Assembly (NCBI GenBank): GCA_034436035.1
Contig: DAOTVW010000309.1
Span: forward strand, 1-11,743
DNA from: UBA4823 sp034436035
Lineage (GTDB): Bacteria > Chloroflexota > Anaerolineae > Anaerolineales > UBA4823
DNA length: 11,743 bases
Reading direction: 5' to 3'
Positions 6,512 through 11,743 of the stretch are shown piece after piece. Position 1 is the first letter of the stretch; each line of letters starts with the position of its first letter. The notes under the pieces were generated by a model that was given only the letters and a program-made list of their open reading frames with translations, did no database searches and was not told the origin of the DNA. Made by a program: the position numbers and the translations under genes.

Positions 6512-9500
6512 TGGCTTACTCCCTCTTTCTGAGAGCGCAACGCTCGCCAGAGTTTCTCAGGAGTGATCGGATTGGCGTCAATATTAACTCCACAGGCATC
6601 GAAAACCGCATTCCCTACTGCCGGAGCAACCCCGTCCATTGGAATTTCCGCTACTGCTTTGACACCAAATGGATGAGAGGGTTCAACGGTCTCGACGAAT
6701 ATGGTTTCCAGCTGCGGCATTTCATGCGCTTGCATGATATGATAAGTGCGTAAGTCGCGCTCGCGTGCCCGTCCCTGCTCATCATAAACCATCTCTTCAC
6801 TGACTGCATATCCTAGCGCTTGGGTCATCCCGCCTTCCACTTGCCCAGAAGCAGTGAGTGGATTGACAATCACTCCTCCATCCACCGCCATCACCAACCG
6901 ATCCACCACAACCATGCCGGTTTCGATATCTACCGTCACTTCAGCGAACTGGGCAGCAAATGGGGGCGGTGAGACCGGCGAATAAAACGAGGCAACCCCC
7001 ATAATTTGCTCTTGATCCTCTTGGTGAAGGGCATTTAATGCGATTTCTTCCAAACTGATGCTGCGACCATCCGGGGTGACCACCTGGCGATCTACCAGCT
7101 TGAGTTCTTCGGGAGTGACCACCGCTAAATTTTCTCCTTGATTATTGAATAAACGCGCAGCTCGTTGACGGATGCGCTCAGATACCTGCTGCGCGGCTTT
7201 GACCACCGCCCCGCCGGATATATAAGTAGTACTGGAAGCATAAGCGCCTTTATCAAAGGGGGTGAAATCGGTATCCGATGAATACACGATAATATCATCC
7301 ACCGGCACACCAAGGACTTCAGCAGCCATTTGTGCCAAAACCGTATCTGAGCCAGTGCCCAGGTCTGTTGCGCCGATCAGCAAATTAAAGGATCCATCGT
7401 CATTCATCTTGATACTTGCGCCACCCATATCCAGATATGGAATGGCTGTCCCCTGCATCACCAGTGCAACCCCAATTCCGCGCCGCAGATGGGTTTTCCC
7501 TTCGACCGAGTGCCATTGCGGGTTCCCAAATTTCTCATCCCAACCGATGGCTGCCCGTCCTTGACGGACACACTCTTCTAACCCGTTCGTGGAAATAATT
7601 TCGGGGCGTGGCTCGCGCCCTTCACTCCAGGCTGTGCTGAAGGGATGCAGTTCCCCAGCGCGCAAGGCGTTTTTCAGCCTAAACTCCAGGGGGTCTAAAT
7701 GAAGCTGGCGGGCAATTTTTTCCATATGCCGTTCGACTGGCCAGAACCCCTGCGGCACCCCATAGCCTCGATAGGCGCCTGCTGGTGGATGATTGGTATA
7801 CACAATATCCGCATGGAATTGAATATTTGGATTTTGCCGGTAGGGCCCATCGCCTACATAGAGCGCCATTGCCTTGTGACCAGTATTGCCAGTGACGGTT
7901 AGTGCATGGCATCCATATGCGCCGGTATCGGTGAGCACCCGCATGGCATTTGCAGTAATCGTACCATCCTTTTTCACCCCGGTTTTCATGTGTATGCGCA
8001 TCGGATGGCGTGAGCGGGCAGCAATGAATTCTTCGGCGCGTGTCATCTGATAAAACACCGGTCGACCGGTTGCAATGGTAAGATGTGCGACCACATCTTC
8101 TATCAGTACTTCCTGTTTTCCACCAAACCCGCCTCCAATGCGCGGTTTGATCACGCGAATGCGCTTAATCGGTAAACCCAAAACGGGGGCAAGTTGTCGG
8201 CGGGCATGGAAAGGCACCTGGGTGCTGGTGCGAATGACTAAGCGGTCATTTTCATCCCAATAACTCAACGCGACATGCGGCTCTAGATGGGCTTGTTGTA
8301 CTTTTGGTACTTCATAATCTCCTTCGATGATGTAATCTGCTTCAGCAAATCCTTTTTCTACATCACCAATGTCGATATGAATATGAGCTGCTAAATTGCG
8401 GGCGGGGTCAGAATCGCCGAAATTCACGTATTCTGCCTCATCGTGAATGCGCACGGCATTCGGCTGCATCGCTTGAGCCGGATCGAGTATAGCTGGCAAA
8501 GGCTCATATTCCACCTCAATGAGTTGCAATGCCTTTTCAGCGATCTCTTCGCTCTCGGCAGCCACAAAAGCTACTCGGTCGCCCACAAAACGTACTTTAT
8601 TATCGAGCGAAAAAGTATCCAAAGGACCAGGAATAGGGTGAGATTGACCCGCAGTAGAATACGCCACGCGCGGTAGGTCTTGCCAGGTCAAGACGGCTGC
8701 TACTCCAGTTAAAGCACGTGCCCGGCTGGCATCAATGCGTTTGATACGGGCATGAGCGAGTGGGCTTCGTAAAACCTTGGCATATAACATCCCCCGCATT
8801 TCAAAATCAGCGGTAAAGGCTGGCTTTCCCTGGGCAAGTTTCAGGGCATCTACCTTTATTTCCGGTTTTCCCAATGAATGATGTGTTTCCGATTTTGGAG
8901 ATAGAACCACTTTCGGCATCACCTTTGTCATGACACCTGACAGAGGATTCAATTCTGGGGGCTGTTCGCCTTCATCTCTGGGAGGAAGTGAAACCGGGAT
9001 GCCTTCCTCTTCTGTTCCAAAATCAAGGGCCGGGAGTTGCTCGCCGCGCAGATAGGCGGCAGCACGCAAAACCGCCTGGACTGGCTTGAGATATCCAGTG
9101 CAGCGGCACAAAACGCCAGATAGTGCCTGACGTACCTCAGCTTCACTAGGGTTGGGGTTCTTTTCTAACAATGCTTTAGCGGCTAATATCTGGGCCGGGG
9201 TGCAATAGCCACATTGAATTGCTCCGCTTTCTACAAATGCCTGCTGAATTGGATGTAGACCTGCACCGGTTTTCCAACCCTGCTGCGGATGTTCTCCTAA
9301 ATGTTCGATCGTCTCGATATTATGCCCTTCAGCTTGGGCAGCTAACACTTGACAAGAATTAACCGGTTTACCATCCAATAACACCGCACATACCCCGCAT
9401 TCTCCATTATCGCATCCTTCTTTAACCCCATAAAACCCAAGTGCACGCAGCACTTTCAACAAAGTATCCGCTGGAGAAACCGTCAAAGGAAAAGTAATCT

Positions 9501-9525
9501 GGTTGATGCGTAATTCTATATCCAT
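6508..9525 (-). CDS. Fused [2Fe-2S]/molybdopterin catalytic subunit, xanthine dehydrogenase family
   Basis: This is the catalytic subunit of a Mo hydroxylase, 1005 residues long. Residues 1-160 form a two-cluster 2Fe-2S module: C38, C43, C46 and C58, then C105, C108, C140 and C142. After a linker of about 55 residues, the Mo domain runs from about 220 to 995. It shows the cofactor motif GGGFGGK (464-470), AYRGYG (584-589), DLGTGSDT (721-728) and the C-terminal KAVAE segment, whose Glu960 matches the catalytic base of the family. The layout (FeS-FeS-Mo, no FAD) is that of Desulfovibrio aldehyde oxidoreductase and E. coli XdhD. Such enzymes hydroxylate purines, other N-heterocycles or aldehydes using water. 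The substrate cannot be deduced here. I chose the ATG at 9525 because GAGGG lies seven bases upstream and the 2Fe-2S fold begins there. A longer frame from 9588 would overlap the FAD gene and adds no domain. Confidence 0.93.
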   Translation of the reverse strand: MDIELRINQITFPLTVSPADTLLKVLRALGFYGVKEGCDNGECGVCAVLLDGKPVNSCQVLAAQAEGHNIETIEHLGEHPQQGWKTGAGLHPIQQAFVESGAIQCGYCTPAQILAAKALLEKNPNPSEAEVRQALSGVLCRCTGYLKPVQAVLRAAAYLRGEQLPALDFGTEEEGIPVSLPPRDEGEQPPELNPLSGVMTKVMPKVVLSPKSETHHSLGKPEIKVDALKLAQGKPAFTADFEMRGMLYAKVLRSPLAHARIKRIDASRARALTGVAAVLTWQDLPRVAYSTAGQSHPIPGPLDTFSLDNKVRFVGDRVAFVAAESEEIAEKALQLIEVEYEPLPAILDPAQAMQPNAVRIHDEAEYVNFGDSDPARNLAAHIHIDIGDVEKGFAEADYIIEGDYEVPKVQQAHLEPHVALSYWDENDRLVIRTSTQVPFHARRQLAPVLGLPIKRIRVIKPRIGGGFGGKQEVLIEDVVAHLTIATGRPVFYQMTRAEEFIAARSRHPMRIHMKTGVKKDGTITANAMRVLTDTGAYGCHALTVTGNTGHKAMALYVGDGPYRQNPNIQFHADIVYTNHPPAGAYRGYGVPQGFWPVERHMEKIARQLHLDPLEFRLKNALRAGELHPFSTAWSEGREPRPEIISTNGLEECVRQGRAAIGWDEKFGNPQWHSVEGKTHLRRGIGVALVMQGTAIPYLDMGGASIKMNDDGSFNLLIGATDLGTGSDTVLAQMAAEVLGVPVDDIIVYSSDTDFTPFDKGAYASSTTYISGGAVVKAAQQVSERIRQRAARLFNNQGENLAVVTPEELKLVDRQVVTPDGRSISLEEIALNALHQEDQEQIMGVASFYSPVSPPPFAAQFAEVTVDIETGMVVVDRLVMAVDGGVIVNPLTASGQVEGGMTQALGYAVSEEMVYDEQGRARERDLRTYHIMQAHEMPQLETIFVETVEPSHPFGVKAVAEIPMDGVAPAVGNAVFDACGVNIDANPITPEKLWRALRSQKEGVSQ

Positions 9526-9563
9526 GTCATCCCTCTTTCGAGTGCAATTGTAGTGATCATTTT

Positions 9564-10319
9564 TTATCCATGTAGCGCATTGAAACATCGCTGCGCCAGG
9601 AGAGCGGCAATTTCAGAGCGGTAGCTGGCACTTGCCCATTCATCGCCCGCCTGACTATAGGCGCTCCGGGCAGCCAAAGCCACTTCCTGCTTTCCACCAC
9701 CATCGAGGACGAGTATGGGTGCCTTTCCCCAACCGCCCAGTGCCAGTCGAAGTCTTCCAGAATTCCAGCGTGCCAACGCCACACAAACCAGCGGTAAGTC
9801 AGCCGGGGTGCGGGCAACATATTCGAAGGCAAGCTGTACTTGGGTGGGTATCAAAATCTCGGTAATAATTTGTCCCTCCAAGGCGTCACTGGGCAATGCC
9901 AGCACATCCCCATAGGAAAATTCCTTTTGGGAGGGGAAGCTATGCAAGCGTGCATGCAGCGCCAACATCGCTGTGGCGAAGGTGGAGCGCCCGTCTGCTG
10001 CGATTAAACTCCCTGCTACGGTTGCAATTTGACGCTGGTTAAAGGTGGCTTGCAGTTCCAGCGCAACTCGCAAAGCACTGGGTATTGTGTTCAAATGGGA
10101 AAGCTGATCCAGCGTGACCATCGCCCCTATTACCGTGTCGGTTTGACGATAGGTGATTTGATCCATACCAATTGATTGCAAATCCACCACTGTTTTGATT
10201 GCTTCCCCCCATTTTCGTACCGTTGTCCCCCCTGCTAAAATTTTCGCTGTGTGACCTTTCTTCTGCAAGATCTCCAGCGCTTCGCTTAATGTTTCAGGAC
10301 GGTAATATTCTTCGATCAT
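9564..10319 (-). CDS. Small FAD-binding subunit of the molybdenum hydroxylase
   Basis: This 251-residue protein of the CoxM/XdhB/YgfM type should carry FAD and deliver electrons to an acceptor. The N-terminal loop LAGGTTV (28-34) is well conserved. The second FAD loop reads RQIATVAGSLIAADGRST (96-113), departing from the usual IRNxGTxGGN-x-ASP pattern: a small residue replaces one Gly and the Asn is replaced by Ser. The protein is a little shorter than typical members (about 270-300), and the C-terminal subdomain is reduced. FAD affinity could therefore be altered. Its ATG shares an ATGA with the thioesterase stop (10316-10319) and its stop lies 38 bp before the catalytic subunit, so all three are probably co-translated. 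In E. coli the comparable pair is YgfM with XdhD. Confidence 0.9.
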   Translation of the reverse strand: MIEEYYRPETLSEALEILQKKGHTAKILAGGTTVRKWGEAIKTVVDLQSIGMDQITYRQTDTVIGAMVTLDQLSHLNTIPSALRVALELQATFNQRQIATVAGSLIAADGRSTFATAMLALHARLHSFPSQKEFSYGDVLALPSDALEGQIITEILIPTQVQLAFEYVARTPADLPLVCVALARWNSGRLRLALGGWGKAPILVLDGGGKQEVALAARSAYSQAGDEWASASYRSEIAALLAQRCFNALHG

Positions 10320-10795
10320 GTGCTCTCCTTATCCGCATATACTTTCCATCCAAATTCCTCGAGATTGACATCTTGATAGGCATCTTTTGGTACATCAACT
10401 AACAAAGATTCACACTCTGCGAGTACATTTCCATTTTTATCCAGGATTGAAGCAAACGCAGTGGCAGAACGCCCGCGGTCTTTACCCACCCTCCCAACTA
10501 AATGGAGCAGCTCTCCAGTCGGAACATGCTTGCGATAACGAATATTCAAACGCGCTGTGTACATAAAGCGAGGATGATCGGCATCGCCCATCAATGCCCT
10601 GCCAGAGATTTCATCTAACATGGCAGCCACAATTCCCCCATGTACAATGCCAGGATAGCCTTGATACTTTTCGTCAATAATACAATCCGCTCTTACCTCA
10701 CCCGGTGCTGTTTCTTCAAAATGGAGGTGTAACCCGACAGGATTTTCCATCCCACAAATGAAGCAATATTTGGAATTGGGTTGAGGGGTTGGCAT
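10316..10795 (-). CDS. PaaI-like hotdog-fold thioesterase
   Basis: The 159-residue protein has the features of small hotdog acyl-CoA thioesterases (PaaI/4HBT type). The core motif VHGGIVAAMLDEISG (51-65) includes the HGG turn and the D-E pair on the central helix. The N-terminal segment YCFICGMENPVGL (10-22) with a CxxC is typical of one subgroup. The strands around 78-135 form the sheet. It should hydrolyse an acyl- or aryl-CoA thioester to the free acid and CoA; the substrate is unknown. The start is secure: AGGAGG lies seven bases upstream, with TATAAT further upstream. It is the first gene of the operon, and its stop overlaps the start of the FAD subunit. Standing first in a Mo-hydroxylase operon suggests work on the same compound, though housekeeping thioesterases can also be found in unrelated operons. 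Confidence 0.88.
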   Translation of the reverse strand: MPTPQPNSKYCFICGMENPVGLHLHFEETAPGEVRADCIIDEKYQGYPGIVHGGIVAAMLDEISGRALMGDADHPRFMYTARLNIRYRKHVPTGELLHLVGRVGKDRGRSATAFASILDKNGNVLAECESLLVDVPKDAYQDVNLEEFGWKVYADKEST

Positions 10796-10802
10796 GGATC
10801 AT

Positions 10803-10808
10803 CCTCCT
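10803..10808 (-). promoter_or_regulatory. Strong Shine-Dalgarno site of the thioesterase
   Basis: The minus strand reads AGGAGG seven bases before the ATG at 10795. This fixes the start and is the strongest ribosome-binding site in the window, as expected for the leading gene of a translationally coupled operon. Confidence 0.8.
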
Positions 10809-10814
10809 ATAACC

Positions 10815-10820
10815 ATTATA
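10815..10820 (-). promoter_or_regulatory. Perfect TATAAT -10 box upstream of the operon
   Basis: Read on the minus strand, this is an exact TATAAT 19 bases before the thioesterase ATG. Transcription starting about seven bases downstream would give a leader of about 13 bases that begins with the AGGAGG site. The -35 region at 17 bases (ACATAA) is a poor match to TTGACA, so an activator or another sigma factor may be needed. Confidence 0.5.
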
Positions 10821-10882
10821 CTAGTAAAAACGAGAGTTTATGTTCCACTTTAATCGGATAAATATCCTTAAATCACACTACC

Positions 10883-10903
10883 AGCGTTTGTATCGGTAAC
10901 GCT
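10883..10903. promoter_or_regulatory. Interrupted palindrome upstream of the operon
   Basis: AGCGTT (10883-10888) and AACGCT (10898-10903) are exact inverted repeats separated by nine bases. The element lies about 63 bases upstream of the -10 box. It could be a dimeric regulator site or a small hairpin. Followed by ATTTTA on the plus strand, it is a poor terminator. A second 12-base palindrome, GGATAAATATCC, lies at 10856-10867. Confidence 0.3.
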
Positions 10904-11011
10904 ATTTTACACCAAAAATGAAATTGTATGACAATTTTTAGAAAATAAAATGATCTCCCATTACCCCCTGATAGCGACACACAACGAAATGAAACAGACC
11001 ATTGATTCTCA

Positions 11012-11032
11012 CCTCATTCGAGAACCATGAGG
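11012..11032 (-). terminator. Weak hairpin after the endonuclease IV gene
   Basis: CCTCAT (11012-11017) and ATGAGG (11027-11032) form a 6-bp stem with a 9-base loop, about 35 bases past the nfo stop on the minus strand. No T-run follows, so this is a weak candidate for a transcript end. Confidence 0.25.
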
Positions 11033-11066
11033 GAGGGTCACCTTCCGCATCAAGCAAACGTAAGCA

Positions 11067-11743
11067 TTAATTACCCGCAACTTCCATCCATAATTGACGC
11101 AAATACAGAGCATCCTCTTCCAGGATTGGACTTTCACAGAGGATGCGTCCCTGACAGTTGAAATCTTTAAGCGCTCGGAATATTGCCCGAACATCCAAAT
11201 CTGCTTCTTGAATGGGTAAATGTTCACGCTCCCCTTTTGCCGAGTATTCAATTCCAGAGAGATGAATGTGCAGGCGCTTGAGTGACATTTCCCCGATAGT
11301 TTTCCCCATTTGCTCGAGAAGGCAGGACCATTCCTCATAGCTGTTCATACTGCCATCCCCAGGACGGGCATGGAGGTGTGCGAAATCAATGCAGGGTTCC
11401 ACAGTGGGTAAGGCTTTCGCAAATTGCAGAACATCCTCAAAAGAACCCAACATGGCGGATTTCCCCATCGTCTCGGGGCGTAATCGTACTGAATTCCCAG
11501 CAAGCTGTAATTCCTCTACGCATTCTGAGAGGCGCTCAATCGCCAGCGGTAGGACTTCGTTGGGGGGTTTTCCAAAATATGAACCAGGGTGAAAGATGAT
11601 GTCGGTCGCCCCCGCTAAATTGCCATAAAATGCCGCATCCATTAATCTTTTGCGTGACTTGGGCCATTCGACTTCATCCGCATTGAGATTTATAAAATAA
11701 GGGGCATGGACACTGAGGGAAATGTCTTTTTCTAAAGCTGCCA
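11067..11743 (-). CDS. nfo: Endonuclease IV (AP endonuclease), C-terminal part, cut by the window edge
   Basis: The frame is open through the right edge of the window, so the start is missing. About 225 codons are visible of a usual 270-285. Endonuclease IV is a zinc-dependent TIM-barrel enzyme that cuts DNA 5' of abasic sites. The metal-ligand motifs appear in order: SVHAPYFINL, then FHPGSY, RPETMGK (Glu), CIDFAHLHAR (Asp and His), HIHLSG (His), GEREHLP, and CESPILEEDA (Glu). The sixth motif is E-R-E-H where E. coli Nfo has D-R-H; this variant recalls archaeal-type members. The shorter ATG at 11642 is internal, because upstream codons encode conserved family sequence. The gene ends 271 bp before the thioesterase on the same strand, and I see no reason to place it in the Mo operon. 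Confidence 0.92.
   Translation of the reverse strand, partial: AALEKDISLSVHAPYFINLNADEVEWPKSRKRLMDAAFYGNLAGATDIIFHPGSYFGKPPNEVLPLAIERLSECVEELQLAGNSVRLRPETMGKSAMLGSFEDVLQFAKALPTVEPCIDFAHLHARPGDGSMNSYEEWSCLLEQMGKTIGEMSLKRLHIHLSGIEYSAKGEREHLPIQEADLDVRAIFRALKDFNCQGRILCESPILEEDALYLRQLWMEVAGN

Noticed and set aside
9526..9588. Upstream ATG extension of the catalytic subunit by 21 residues
   Set aside because: It overlaps the FAD gene, lacks a Shine-Dalgarno site and adds residues outside the 2Fe-2S fold. The ATG at 9525 has GAGGG seven bases upstream.
9557..9865. Frames of 77-91 codons overlapping the FAD gene
   Set aside because: They are out-of-frame shadows of a gene with clear family motifs.
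4231..10795. Carbon monoxide dehydrogenase (Cox) operon
   Set aside because: The FAD and FeS parts are CoxM/CoxS-like, but the catalytic subunit has the XdhD/aldehyde-oxidoreductase layout and I see no CoxL-type active-site loop with its Cys.
1..11743. CRISPR array, tRNA or rRNA genes, insertion sequence
   Set aside because: No regularly spaced direct repeats, no tRNA T-loop consensus, no rRNA-like stretch, and no transposase or paired terminal repeats were seen by eye.

Overview
The window is about 11.7 kb of bacterial DNA of moderate G+C. Gene style (PAS-GGDEF sensor, ArfB, a proline-rich two-helix membrane protein, a Mo-hydroxylase operon, an archaeal/Chloroflexota-like endonuclease IV) suggests an uncultured-type member of the Chloroflexota, perhaps Anaerolineae. 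This is an inference from the look of the proteins, not a database match.

Layout. Positions 1-995 hold no full-size gene. The region has a hairpin at 101-127, a decayed RNase HI (rnhA) fragment on the plus strand at about 455-672, and a 53-56 residue one-helix or two-helix membrane ORF at 706/715-876. A 688-residue protein with four PAS domains and a GGDEF domain follows on the minus strand (996-3062, TTG start). An AT-rich divergent intergenic region (3063-3210) separates it from arfB on the plus strand (3211-3636). A small membrane protein of unknown function lies on the minus strand (3746-4129), convergent with arfB.

The core is a minus-strand operon, read from right to left: hotdog thioesterase (10316-10795), small FAD subunit (9564-10319), fused 2Fe-2S/molybdopterin catalytic subunit (6508-9525), XdhC maturation factor (5702-6511), and a second redox subunit that fuses an FAD domain to another pair of 2Fe-2S clusters (4231-5685). 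Two junctions are ATGA overlaps (10316-10319 and 6508-6511); the other gaps are 38 and 16 bp. A good TATAAT box and an AGGAGG Shine-Dalgarno site precede the thioesterase. The right edge carries the C-terminal 225 or so residues of an endonuclease IV, also on the minus strand.

How the genes fit together. The catalytic subunit, the FAD subunit and XdhC are the parts of a sulfurated-Mo hydroxylase of the xanthine dehydrogenase family. XdhC would load the sulfurated cofactor, the Mo centre would hydroxylate a heterocycle or aldehyde, and electrons would leave through the 2Fe-2S clusters to FAD. The unusual point is redundancy: one Mo domain is accompanied by two FAD domains and two complete 2Fe-2S modules in two different fusion layouts. 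A translationally coupled thioesterase is also unusual and may point to an acyl-CoA or aromatic-CoA substrate. The substrate cannot be read from the sequence.
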